A stretch of 64,000 nt of DNA from CBDFGT01 sp965247225 (GCA_965247225.1 CBDFGT010000003.1:1-64000); one strand, 5' to 3'. Shown: positions 17,920 through 25,907, counted from the first letter of the stretch. A program made the numbers and translations. The notes: generated by a model from the sequence alone, not told the origin.

Positions 17920-19848
17920 TCATGTCCTCCCGGAAGCGCCCGCCTGTTGACCGCGTGTCTTCAGCCACAGTTCCGTCAGTGTTTTAAAGCGCTGTGCCAT
18001 ATCTGCAATCGCTGTTTCATCATCCATTTTGCCCGACAGCCAGCCACGGGCCGCATCCTGGAAAATGGTCCGGCCCACGGCAAAGCCCTTGACGGACGGC
18101 GCAGAAGCCGAGGCCACAAAGCCTTTTTCCAGTTCTTCTGCCGGTGCCTCCAGTCCCAGAAGCAAGATGCCACGGCACCAGGGATCGTTTTTGGCAATCA
18201 CCGCCTCGATATTCGCCCAGGCCAGAGGCGAAGCCTGCGGCTCCAGTTTCCACCAGTCGGGCTTGATACCCAGCGCATAGACCTGCTCAAGGGCGGTTGA
18301 GATGGTCGTATCCGTCAACGGCCCGTTCTTGCCGGCAATGATCTCGATCAGCAATTCGCGGCCAACCTTGCGGGAGGCCTCAAACAGGGTGCGCAGGGTT
18401 TGCAACTGCCCGTTTCGCAGCGCTTCCGGATCATCCGGGTGATAGAAACACAGGGCCTTGATGCAATGATCCACTGGCCATTCAATGAGCTGTGAACCGA
18501 TATCCTGACCAAACTCAAACTGCAGCGGCCTGGAACCGGGCAGCTCGACCGGGCGGCCGATCCACGAGAAGTTCCTGGTGGCCGCATCGAAAAACGCATC
18601 GCGGCCAAAGCGCTCGTCTATCAGCATACCATAGCCTTCACGCCCCTCAGACACGCGGCTGGCAGCAGCAACGGCCAGTCGCTTGAAGGCGGAAATCCGC
18701 TCATGTCCAACGCCGAATTCATCGGCGATATCAACCAGCTGCGAGCGGTGATCAATGGCCAGGGCCATCAGCGACGGGATGTCCTTGCGGCGGGTGGTTG
18801 CCCAGTGCACGTGATTGATGGCCTCGTCCTTGCGCAGGGCATGATGGGTGGAGCCATTTTTCAGAAAGAACTGCAGTTCCTCAAAAGTCGGGATTTCCGG
18901 CGAACACAGGAGCCGCGACACGGCAAAGGCACCACAGGCATTGGCCCAGGTGGCCGATGTCTGGTGATCTTGCCCAGTCAACCAGCCGCGCAGGAAGCCG
19001 GACAGGAAACTGTCGCCCGCACCCAGCACATTATAGACTTCGATCGGAAAACCCTGGCCGACAATGCCGTCTTCCAGATTATCGGTAATGGGGCCGTCAT
19101 AGACGATGCAGCCCATGGGGCCGCGTTTCAAAACGATGGTGCCGGAAGAAATGGAACGGATGGTCCTGAGCGCTTTCAGAAGATCGCTCTCGCCGGACGC
19201 AATCAGGACTTCCTCTTCCGTGCCAACAATCAGATCACAATCGGCCAGCACGGTTTTCAGCCTGGCGGATACGGTATCCGAGGCAATGTAACGCTCCTCG
19301 CCTGCGGCATGGCCTGCCAGACCCCAGAGATTGGGACGATAATCAATATCAAATATCACCTTGCCGCCGTTGGCCCTGGCAATGCGGATGGCCTTGCGCT
19401 GGGCGGCATCGGTGTTGGGCTTTGAAAAATGCGTGCCGGAGACCAGAACAGAACGCGAGGACTTGATGAAAGACTCGTCAATATCATCCTCGCAAAGCGC
19501 CATGTCGGCACAATTCTCGCGATAGAAGATCAGCGGAAAGGTCTTGTCATTCTCCACCGACAGGATGACCAGCGCCGTCAGGCGCTCCCTGTCTGTCACG
19601 ATCCCATCGGGGTTTACGCCCTCGCGCACCATCTGCTCGCGTATGAACCGGCCCATCTGCTCGTCACCCACACGGGTAATCACCGCGGATTTCAGCCCCA
19701 GACGCGAGGTTCCGATGGCAATGTTGGACGGGCACCCACCGACGGCTTTGGAAAAGGACGCCACATCTTCCAGCCGGGCACCGATCTGCTGGCCATAGAG
19801 ATCAACCGAGGAACGACCAATGGCAATAACGTCGAGGCTGTGGGACAT
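17920..19848 (-). CDS. iolC: 5-dehydro-2-deoxygluconokinase fused to DUF2090 aldolase-like domain
   Basis: Residues 1-320 form a PfkB kinase that phosphorylates 2-deoxy-5-keto-gluconate (VIAIGRSSVDLYGQQ; GGCPSNIAIGTSRLG; the C-terminal YNVLGAGDSFLSGFLRG with the anion hole and catalytic Asp). Residues 330-642 form a DUF2090 domain (MALAIDHRSQLVDIADEFG; KALCFYHPDDPEALRNGQ; WWKLEP), an aldolase-like fold that probably does the IolJ step, releasing DHAP and malonate semialdehyde. This fused form is common in rhizobia and Brucella. ATG 19848 has GGAAAG; the frame extends to 19917 without homology. It is the first gene of the operon, downstream of two IolR-type sites. Confidence 0.96.
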   Translation of the reverse strand: MSHSLDVIAIGRSSVDLYGQQIGARLEDVASFSKAVGGCPSNIAIGTSRLGLKSAVITRVGDEQMGRFIREQMVREGVNPDGIVTDRERLTALVILSVENDKTFPLIFYRENCADMALCEDDIDESFIKSSRSVLVSGTHFSKPNTDAAQRKAIRIARANGGKVIFDIDYRPNLWGLAGHAAGEERYIASDTVSARLKTVLADCDLIVGTEEEVLIASGESDLLKALRTIRSISSGTIVLKRGPMGCIVYDGPITDNLEDGIVGQGFPIEVYNVLGAGDSFLSGFLRGWLTGQDHQTSATWANACGAFAVSRLLCSPEIPTFEELQFFLKNGSTHHALRKDEAINHVHWATTRRKDIPSLMALAIDHRSQLVDIADEFGVGHERISAFKRLAVAAASRVSEGREGYGMLIDERFGRDAFFDAATRNFSWIGRPVELPGSRPLQFEFGQDIGSQLIEWPVDHCIKALCFYHPDDPEALRNGQLQTLRTLFEASRKVGRELLIEIIAGKNGPLTDTTISTALEQVYALGIKPDWWKLEPQASPLAWANIEAVIAKNDPWCRGILLLGLEAPAEELEKGFVASASAPSVKGFAVGRTIFQDAARGWLSGKMDDETAIADMAQRFKTLTELWLKTRGQQAGASGRT

Positions 19849-19931
19849 GTGCGCTTTCCATCCTGAGGCAGCGGACTGAAACTGCCTTTTACGGACATAA
19901 TGAAACACAAGTTCCATTAAAATGTCAATTC

Positions 19932-19955
19932 GGAATATTTATTCCATTTCGGGAA
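19932..19955. promoter_or_regulatory. Overlapping IolR-type operators before iolC
   Basis: GGAATATTTATTCC (19932-19945) matches GGAA-N6-TTCC exactly and is a perfect arm repeat. It overlaps the mirrored TTCC-N6-GGAA at 19942-19955. The pair lies 84-107 bases before the iolC start, where a repressor would control the leftward iolCDEB operon. The same kind of site is present before iolR. The site consensus is established for rhizobial IolR; use here is inferred. Confidence 0.65.
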
Positions 19956-20056
19956 TTTGCTGTTTTCCACTGTCTGCCTTAGACATTTCATGCTCCTGTC
20001 ACAGTAGAAGGGCATCAGCATCAGGGTCACGACACTGCCAACCGATATTGACGCCG

Positions 20057-20578
20057 ATGGAAATACGACCATTTACCTCTGAAGACATTCCGACCCTGAT
20101 TGACATCGAGCAATCCGCCCGTCTGCGCTATGCGGGGATGGCCGGTCTGGAATTCGTTGTCACTGGACCCGGTATCAAGCCCGAACGCTTTCTCACCGGC
20201 GAGACCTTTGTCGCGGAACTGGACGGTTTGATTTATGGCTATGTCCTGCTGCAACCGATGGATGGTTATCTCTATATTGCCAATATTATGGTGAAAGACG
20301 GCGCATCCGAACTCGGTATCGGCATAAGCCTGATGGAGCGGGCGCATGAGCGGGCCGTGGAACTGGGCCTTTCCGGTACGGCACTTGCCACATTCAGGGC
20401 ACCGCGTTTCAATGGCCCGTGGTATCGCAAGCTCGGTTATCAGACCATGGACCCTTTGCTGATCGGCCCCGGCCTGCAGGCAATCCTTGACCGGCATGCA
20501 ACATTTCTTGACATGGAACAGCGCGAAACGCTGTTCCGGCCGGTGACACCTGCGCGAAAGCAGGCCACGGAACATTAG
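20057..20578 (+). CDS. GNAT family N-acetyltransferase
   Basis: The 173-residue product begins MEIRPFTSEDIPTLIDIEQS, typical of GNAT proteins. FVAELDGLIYGYVLLQP and the acetyl-CoA loop region GASELGIGISLMERAHERA match the GNAT core, and LGYQTMDPLL is a late beta-strand motif. The substrate is unknown; small-molecule amines or protein N-termini are possible. The start at 20057 is chosen from the domain boundary, as the ribosome site is weak. It points away from iolC and shares its upstream region. Confidence 0.85.
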   Translation: MEIRPFTSEDIPTLIDIEQSARLRYAGMAGLEFVVTGPGIKPERFLTGETFVAELDGLIYGYVLLQPMDGYLYIANIMVKDGASELGIGISLMERAHERAVELGLSGTALATFRAPRFNGPWYRKLGYQTMDPLLIGPGLQAILDRHATFLDMEQRETLFRPVTPARKQATEH

Positions 20579-20659
20579 AATTGGCGAAAGGATGCATCTG
20601 CCCCCTTTCCGATTTTCAAACTTCCGTTACACTTTGCTGAAAAGCATCGGGAGGAAACA

Positions 20660-21742
20660 ATGGCGAAGCGTGTGATGGTGCTGGTTGGCACCAAAAAAGG
20701 TCTGTTTATTGCGGACAGCAACGAGGCGCGTACCGATTGGGAGATCAGGGGGCCATTTTGTGAAACCTGGCCCATCAACCACGCCACGACAGATCCCGAA
20801 ACAGGCACGATCTATGCCGCCGGTGGCAATGCCTGGTTTGGCCCTGCCGTGTGGAAATCCACAGACAGGGGAGCGAGCTGGACGCATTCCAGCAACGGCC
20901 TTGCCAATGCGGAAGGGGCTGAACCGGTGACCAACGCCTGGAGTGTGAATTTCGACCATGGCACCTTGCATGTCGGCGTGGAACCGGCAGCCCTGTTCAA
21001 AAGTCATGACGAGGGTGAGAGTTTTACCCATGTCGACGGGTTGCAGCAGCATCCTTCAAGGGAAAGCTGGGAGCCGGGGGCGGGCGGGCTTATCCTGCAT
21101 TCGCTGGTGTCACATCCGGACGACCCGGCCCAGCTATGGGTGGCGATTTCGGCTGCCGGCGTGTTTTACACGGCAGATGGCGGCAAGAGCTTTGAGGCCC
21201 GCAACAAGGGCACCCGCTGCGGTTTCATGCCGGAGGGCATGCAATATCCCGACCATGGGCAATGCGTGCATTGTCTGGTGATGGCAGCAGGCATGCCCGA
21301 CCGGCTGTACCAGCAGAACCATTGCGGCATGTATCGCTGCGATGATGGCGGGGTGCAATGGCAGAGCATTGAAGACGGCCTGCCCTCCGAATTCGGTTTT
21401 CCGGCCGCTGCCCATCCGCGTGACCCGGACTGCCTGTTTCTTGTTCCCCTGAACGGGGCCATAGAGGGCCGCTATGTGCCGGATGGCAAGGCCGCCGTCT
21501 GGCGCACCCGCGATGCAGGCGCAACATGGCAGGCGCTGCGCGATGGCCTGCCGCAGGAAAATGCCTTTTTCGGTGTGTTGCGCCAGGCCATGGCCACAGA
21601 CAGTCTTGAACAGGCGGGGGTCTATTTCGGCACCAATGGCGGAGCGCTCTATGCCAGCCGCAACGAGGGCGACAGCTGGACCTGCATTGCCCCCAACCTG
21701 CCTGTTATCCATTCTGTGGAAACCCATGTCTATGATGTCTGA
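20660..21742 (+). CDS. Asp-box (BNR) beta-propeller protein
   Basis: This cytoplasmic-looking protein of 360 residues has no signal peptide. It contains about six Asp-box motifs, S/T-x-D-x-G-x-x-W-like: KSTDRGASWTH, KSHDEGESFTH, YTADGGKSFEA, RCDDGGVQWQS, RTRDAGATWQA, and SRNEGDSWTC. Such motifs are found in sialidases and VPS10-like propellers, and automated annotation often calls these exo-alpha-sialidase. The sialidase catalytic arginine triad is not evident, so enzymatic activity is doubtful. ATG 20660 follows GGGAGGA. Its 3' end overlaps the MoaD-like gene, so the two are translationally linked and probably act together. Confidence 0.8.
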   Translation: MAKRVMVLVGTKKGLFIADSNEARTDWEIRGPFCETWPINHATTDPETGTIYAAGGNAWFGPAVWKSTDRGASWTHSSNGLANAEGAEPVTNAWSVNFDHGTLHVGVEPAALFKSHDEGESFTHVDGLQQHPSRESWEPGAGGLILHSLVSHPDDPAQLWVAISAAGVFYTADGGKSFEARNKGTRCGFMPEGMQYPDHGQCVHCLVMAAGMPDRLYQQNHCGMYRCDDGGVQWQSIEDGLPSEFGFPAAAHPRDPDCLFLVPLNGAIEGRYVPDGKAAVWRTRDAGATWQALRDGLPQENAFFGVLRQAMATDSLEQAGVYFGTNGGALYASRNEGDSWTCIAPNLPVIHSVETHVYDV

Positions 21743-22019
21743 ACAGCCGGGTCACAGGGTGCATGTGCATCTGCCCGCCGCCCTGTGTGACCTGTTTCCC
21801 GGCTCAGCCCGGCATGTGGAGGTGAAGGCCGCAAGCGTTGCCGATGTGATTGCAGCACTCGACCGGAGCTGGCCGGGCATGGCCGACCGTTTGTGCGATT
21901 CGCGACCTTCCATCCGCAAACATATCAGCATCATGGTGGATGGAGTGCGCCTGCGCTACCGCGACAGGCTGGCAGCGAATTGCGATGTCTGGGTGCTGAC
22001 CGCCATCAGCGGCGGATGA
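21732..22019 (+). CDS. MoaD/ThiS-like beta-grasp protein ending in GG
   Basis: The product has about 95 residues (fewer if the ATG at 21735 is used). It reads VHVHLPAALCDLFPGSARHVEV, then VADVIAALDRSWPGMADRL, then SIMVDGVRLRYRD and ends VWVLTAISGG. The terminal Gly-Gly is the mark of MoaD/ThiS sulfur carriers, which are adenylated by an E1-like enzyme and thiocarboxylated. The start overlaps the end of the propeller gene by about 11 bases. No E1 (MoeB/ThiF), moaE or thiG gene is adjacent, so it probably is not the housekeeping MoaD. Its true acceptor is unknown. Confidence 0.8.
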   Translation: MMSEQPGHRVHVHLPAALCDLFPGSARHVEVKAASVADVIAALDRSWPGMADRLCDSRPSIRKHISIMVDGVRLRYRDRLAANCDVWVLTAISGG

Positions 22020-22108
22020 CATTTTATGGTTCAAAAGTGTCAATGAGACCATCCCGCTTGTCCAAAACCCTGCTATACAGATGTTCAATTGCTTTTATTC
22101 CAAGTTCA

Positions 22109-22141
22109 AGGAAACCCCATGTCTGACCACCATACCGCCAC
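22109..22141. repeat. Left copy of 33-bp direct repeat (gcdH 5' end)
   Basis: This 33-base sequence is identical to 24288-24320. It contains the gcdH ribosome site (AGGAAACC), start codon and first seven codons (ATGTCTGACCACCATACCG...). In this copy it runs straight into unrelated DNA, so it is the orphaned original or duplicated 5' end of gcdH on the far side of the inserted restriction-modification genes. Confidence 0.9.
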
Positions 22142-22177
22142 AAGCAGACGCCAAAACAGTTGACTGTTATTGGCAAT

Positions 22178-22987
22178 TCATCGCCCCAGAGATTTTAATA
22201 TTTTTCCAATGAATTCATCTCTGTGTGGTGCCCTCGCATAAAGAACTGCCTGTTGAAGGTTAGCGTGGCTCGTACCTTCAACATAATCAAATACAATTTT
22301 GTATTCTTGCTCGTCAAATTCGTCAGGAACGAATTTATATATCATGAACAACACGTTCGCAGATCTATCTTGAATTCTGTCGGTTCTTTGAAAATCGAAA
22401 CGGTCAATGATCGATTGATATACAACGTCCTGCAAGACAGCCACAATCTTCGTCTGCCAGTGGTGATGAAAATAACCTTTTCTTACAAGCTGAGTTACAT
22501 ATCTTTTATAAACATTATCCCAGTTCAAACCGAAGGTTGGGCGTCTAGCCAACAGGTCGCCCGCCGAAAGGGCATTAAATGCGGGACGGACGGACCCAGT
22601 TATATCTGTTGTTTGAACTTCGATACTCAAAAACTGGCCGATGCTTCCATCCTGCCTTTGATCCGCTATGACGAAATCAACATTGCCAAACCCCTTCATC
22701 TGCACCTCCCGAGCGATGACAGGATTTTCCGGTGGACGATTATCTGGCCAACAGTGCTTTATAACATCCGCCATAATATCGGCCTGATAAATGCGTTTTG
22801 GGCATACCGCGACAAGCCTTTCCGCGTGAATAACAGAGCAAACTGGATAAGGGATACCTGCTTTCATTGACTTATTGCATGTTTTTTGCACATAGGGACA
22901 AAACCAGCCTGAATCGTGCGGATTAACTCCCAGCACCGCCCTTCGCCCCAAAACTTCTCCAATTATTTTTGTCGGGTCAAACGGCAT
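22178..22987 (-). CDS. NotI-like type II restriction endonuclease
   Basis: The 269-residue protein resembles the NotI family. GVNPHDSGWFCPYVQKTCNK, YPVCSV and AVCPKRI provide four cysteines (two in CPYVQKTC, one each in PVCS and AVCP), matching the Cys4 metal site described for NotI. A PD-(D/E)xK-like core is visible as NVDFVIAD followed by FLSIEVQTTD, where E-x-Q replaces E-x-K, again as in NotI. The ATG at 22987 overlaps the end of the methyltransferase gene by 11 bases; a TTG at 23014 is a longer option. It cuts DNA at a site presumably protected by the partner methylase. The target sequence cannot be told from this. Confidence 0.75.
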   Translation of the reverse strand: MPFDPTKIIGEVLGRRAVLGVNPHDSGWFCPYVQKTCNKSMKAGIPYPVCSVIHAERLVAVCPKRIYQADIMADVIKHCWPDNRPPENPVIAREVQMKGFGNVDFVIADQRQDGSIGQFLSIEVQTTDITGSVRPAFNALSAGDLLARRPTFGLNWDNVYKRYVTQLVRKGYFHHHWQTKIVAVLQDVVYQSIIDRFDFQRTDRIQDRSANVLFMIYKFVPDEFDEQEYKIVFDYVEGTSHANLQQAVLYARAPHRDEFIGKILKSLGR

Positions 22988-24113
22988 CAGACAAGCACCA
23001 GGCACGATCTTCAATTGCCAATTTTATGCCGTCCGCAACAGCTTTGGCCAAGACTGGCGGAACGGCATTTCCGACTTGTACATATTGTTCTGTCGCGCTT
23101 CCCAAAAACCGAAAACTGTCCGGAAAGGACTGTAATCTTGCAGCCTCCCTTATAGTAATCGCACGATCCTGGACAGGATGGATATATGCTCCCCAATGGA
23201 TATCGCATTTAGTCAAAATAGTACAAGCAAGATCAGTTTTTCTGGGTCTTCCATATCGTTTTGTATGATCACTTCGCTTCGCGCGCTTCATGCCTTCAGG
23301 CAAAAGATCGTAGGGTATATCTCTCCAAGACCCGCCTTCAGGTATATGTTTCATTCGCTTGAGGTTCACATCATTCAACTTCGGAGCTGAATGATTAAAT
23401 ATTGCACTCGAATCCTTGCGAATAGCTCTCTGGTAGTCGTTTTCCGGCTGAATAGAATATTCTGCAACAGGACCACCTCCGCCATTCTCAACCGAAGGCA
23501 AGTCCCCGATTGCGTCCCACACAGTTACATAGGGTGATAATCCTTCTCCATGCGTCGGGTCCGGAAAATGGATTGGAACACCTATTCTATTACCAATGAA
23601 AAAAAGCCTACGCCGCTCCTGAGGAACACCAAACTGTTCTGCCTTCAACAACTGCCATTCGACGTGATATCCTAGCAAAGCCAAGCCATTTTTTATCTCT
23701 TCGATAATTGCCCCTCCGGCAATTGAAGTCAGGCCCGACACATTTTCCATCACCACCCATTTGGGGCGAACGGCTTCAACAATGCGCAAGTATTCTTTGA
23801 ACAACCCAGCCCGCGGATCGTTCAAACCCCGCTTGTGATTATAAACAGAATAGCCTTGGCAAGGCGGACCACCAACCAAAACATCCAACTCTCCAGACCT
23901 GATCCCGGCCGCAAGCAATATCTCGGATGCCCTTAACTTTTGAATTGGCCCACACAAGAATCTTGCACCGGGATGCGTTAGAGTAAATGTTCGACCGGCG
24001 ATTTCATCAATATCGCATCCCACCAATATATTATAGCCAGACTGCCGAAAGCCCTCGCTCAAGCCCCCGGCTCCACAAAAAAGATCGACAACGGTCAAAT
24101 TATTGCTCACCAT
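22977..24113 (-). CDS. DNA cytosine-C5 methyltransferase
   Basis: This 378-residue enzyme has all C5-MTase landmarks in order: VVDLFCGAGGLSEGF (motif I), VGGPPCQGYS with the catalytic Cys (IV), WVVMENVSGL with ENV (VI), QFGVPQERRRLFFIG (VIII), and TIREAARLQSFPDSF plus QVGNAVPPVLA (IX-X). It methylates cytosines to protect host DNA from the adjacent nuclease. ATG 24113 (MVSNNLTVVDLF) follows GGAG. It is the first gene of the leftward pair and is divergent from gcdH across about 185 bases. Confidence 0.95.
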   Translation of the reverse strand: MVSNNLTVVDLFCGAGGLSEGFRQSGYNILVGCDIDEIAGRTFTLTHPGARFLCGPIQKLRASEILLAAGIRSGELDVLVGGPPCQGYSVYNHKRGLNDPRAGLFKEYLRIVEAVRPKWVVMENVSGLTSIAGGAIIEEIKNGLALLGYHVEWQLLKAEQFGVPQERRRLFFIGNRIGVPIHFPDPTHGEGLSPYVTVWDAIGDLPSVENGGGGPVAEYSIQPENDYQRAIRKDSSAIFNHSAPKLNDVNLKRMKHIPEGGSWRDIPYDLLPEGMKRAKRSDHTKRYGRPRKTDLACTILTKCDIHWGAYIHPVQDRAITIREAARLQSFPDSFRFLGSATEQYVQVGNAVPPVLAKAVADGIKLAIEDRAWCLSDAV

Positions 24114-24120
24114 ACACTCC

Positions 24121-24139
24121 TTGTACCAAAAAAGTACAA
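24121..24139. promoter_or_regulatory. Inverted repeat TTGTAC-N7-GTACAA before the methylase
   Basis: A six-base arm repeat sits seven bases upstream of the methyltransferase start, on top of its likely ribosome-binding/promoter region. Some C5 methylases repress their own gene through such sites. This is only a possibility; the repeat is short and could be chance in A+T-rich DNA. Confidence 0.3.
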
Positions 24140-24287
24140 AACATGAACATTTAACATTTGTCCAGCTTTTGTTTCTTATAGAGACCGATTCATCATCAAA
24201 AATCCACAAAATCAATTTTTGGCGGGAAATGTCGATTTTCGACATGTATATCTGCATTTCCGTGATATTCACATTGAAGAAAACGTT

Positions 24288-24320
24288 AGGAAACCCCATG
24301 TCTGACCACCATACCGCCAC
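24288..24320. repeat. Right copy of 33-bp direct repeat (functional gcdH start)
   Basis: This is identical to 22109-22141. Here it is continuous with the rest of gcdH and supplies that gene's ribosome site (AGGAAA) and first codons. Confidence 0.9.
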
Positions 24321-25521
24321 CCCGGAACAAGCCCGTGCCAGAATGGCCGATTTCGTCTGGAATGATCCTTTTCTGCTGGAAGACCAGTTGAGCGAGGAAG
24401 AGCGGATGATCCGGGATACGGCGCTGGCCTATTGCGAGGACAAGCTGCGTCCGCGTGTGCTGGAGGCCAACCGCCATGAGATTTTCCACCGCGAAATCCT
24501 GAGCGAAATGGGTGCACTTGGTCTTCTGGGGCCGACGATTCCTGAGGAGTTTGGCGGCGTGGGGGCCAATTACGTGTCCTACGGGCTGGTGGCGCGTGAA
24601 GTGGAGCGGGTGGACAGCGGCTACCGTTCGGCCATGTCGGTGCAGAGTTCGCTGGTGATGCACCCGATCTTTGCCTATGGCACGGACGAGCAGCGCAAAA
24701 AATATCTGCCCAGGCTTGCGGCAGGCGAATGGGTCGGCTGCTTTGGCCTGACCGAGCCGGACCATGGATCTGACCCGTCCTCGATGATCACACGGGCCCA
24801 AAAGGTGGATGGCGGCTATCTGGTTTCGGGCGCGAAAAACTGGATCACCAATTCGCCGATTGCCGATGTGGCGATTGTCTGGGCCAAATCGGACGCGCAT
24901 GACAACAAGATCAAGGGCTTCATTCTGGAACGCGGCATGAAGGGCTTTGAAACACCGAAAATCGAAGGCAAGTTCTCGCTGCGCGCCTCGGTGACCGGCA
25001 TGATCCAGATGCAGGATGTGTTTGTGCCGGATGAAAATCTGCTGCCGAATGTTTCCGGTCTTGCCGGACCTTTCGGCTGCCTCAACCGGGCGCGTTTCGG
25101 CATTGCCTGGGGCGTTATGGGGGCTGCAGAATTCTGCTGGCATGCCGCCCGTAGCTATACGATGGACCGCAAGCAATTTGGCAAGCCGCTGGCCGCAACG
25201 CAGCTGATCCAGAAAAAGCTGGCCGACATGCAGACCGAAATTGCCCTGGGCCTTCAGGGGGCCTTGCGGCTGGGTCGCCTGTTTGACGAACATCGCGCCC
25301 CTGCCGAGCTGATTTCGCTGATGAAGCGCAACAATTGCGGCAAGGCGCTGGATATTGCCCGTGTCGCCCGCGACATGCACGGCGGCAACGGGGTTTCGGA
25401 TGAATATGGCGTGATCCGCCATGTGATGAATCTGGAAGCGGTCAATACCTATGAGGGCACCCATGATATCCATGCCCTTATTCTGGGCCGCGCCCAGACC
25501 GGATTGCAGGCATTTCAATAA
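24298..25521 (+). CDS. gcdH: Glutaryl-CoA dehydrogenase
   Basis: GcdH oxidises and decarboxylates glutaryl-CoA to crotonyl-CoA in lysine/tryptophan degradation, passing electrons to ETF. The 407-residue protein has acyl-CoA dehydrogenase signatures: GCFGLTEPDHGSDPSSM, GAKNWITNSPIADV, ARFGIAWGVMGAAEFCW, RKQFGKPLAATQLIQKKLADM, and NTYEGTHDIHALILGRAQTG with the catalytic Glu. ATG 24298 has AGGA upstream within the 33-bp repeat. The gene now lies behind the restriction-modification insertion, so its native promoter region (before 22109) has been displaced by about 2.2 kb. A terminator follows the stop. Confidence 0.94.
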   Translation: MSDHHTATPEQARARMADFVWNDPFLLEDQLSEEERMIRDTALAYCEDKLRPRVLEANRHEIFHREILSEMGALGLLGPTIPEEFGGVGANYVSYGLVAREVERVDSGYRSAMSVQSSLVMHPIFAYGTDEQRKKYLPRLAAGEWVGCFGLTEPDHGSDPSSMITRAQKVDGGYLVSGAKNWITNSPIADVAIVWAKSDAHDNKIKGFILERGMKGFETPKIEGKFSLRASVTGMIQMQDVFVPDENLLPNVSGLAGPFGCLNRARFGIAWGVMGAAEFCWHAARSYTMDRKQFGKPLAATQLIQKKLADMQTEIALGLQGALRLGRLFDEHRAPAELISLMKRNNCGKALDIARVARDMHGGNGVSDEYGVIRHVMNLEAVNTYEGTHDIHALILGRAQTGLQAFQ

Positions 25522-25531
25522 AGATTAGACG

Positions 25532-25555
25532 CCGTCTCCCGGTTAAGGGAGACGG
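25532..25555 (+). terminator. Hairpin terminator after gcdH
   Basis: CCGTCTCCC (25532-25540) and GGGAGACGG (25547-25555) form a perfect nine-base stem with a six-base loop, ten bases after the gcdH stop. The following T-tract is weak. Confidence 0.7.
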
Positions 25556-25594
25556 TGTTCCTGTGTTTGGGAAAACGCCCCAGCCCCAACCCGA

Positions 25595-25735
25595 TTTCTT
25601 AGCTTTGATGGCCAGAACCATGATGATCACTGCCAGCATGGCAATGTCTGACGCAGGCGTTGCCAACCAGATGCCGCTTTCGCCAAAGCCATGGGGCAGA
25701 AGGAATGCCATCGGAATGATCAGGACTTCACCAAA
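25595..25735 (-). pseudogene. Remnant of a MATE-family efflux transporter (C-terminus)
   Basis: On the minus strand about 47 codons read FGEVLIIPMAFLLPHGF, then GIWLATPASDIAMLAVIIMV and end in AIKAKK. This matches the end of MATE multidrug exporters (last two membrane helices with the conserved G-hxxAxPxSD pattern). No upstream part of such a transporter is present, and the frame is bordered by unrelated sequence, so only a relic remains. Identification rests on one motif-bearing stretch. Confidence 0.55.
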
Positions 25736-25907
25736 GCAGAATGCTTGCCGACGGCAGGCTCCAGAACCGGCATTACCGCTGGAGGGACTGAGGGACGGTG
25801 TCCATAAACAAAAGCAAAACCGTTCAAATTGCAACCATCCCTTTCACGGCCCGTAAAGTTGTCTGTGCCATCCTGCAATCCGGCGCAACAGATATGCGGA
25901 GGGCGAG

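Larger units (their letters stand above)
22142..24287. mobile_element. Restriction-modification insertion in gcdH start
   Basis: These 2146 bases hold only the R and M genes plus short flanks, are visibly A+T-richer than the neighbourhood, and are bounded by an identical 33-bp direct repeat made from the gcdH start. No transposase, integrase or terminal inverted repeat is visible. Insertion of restriction-modification genes with long target duplications is a known mode of movement described for several bacteria. Because the right repeat carries a complete ribosome site and start, gcdH remains open. Confidence 0.75.
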
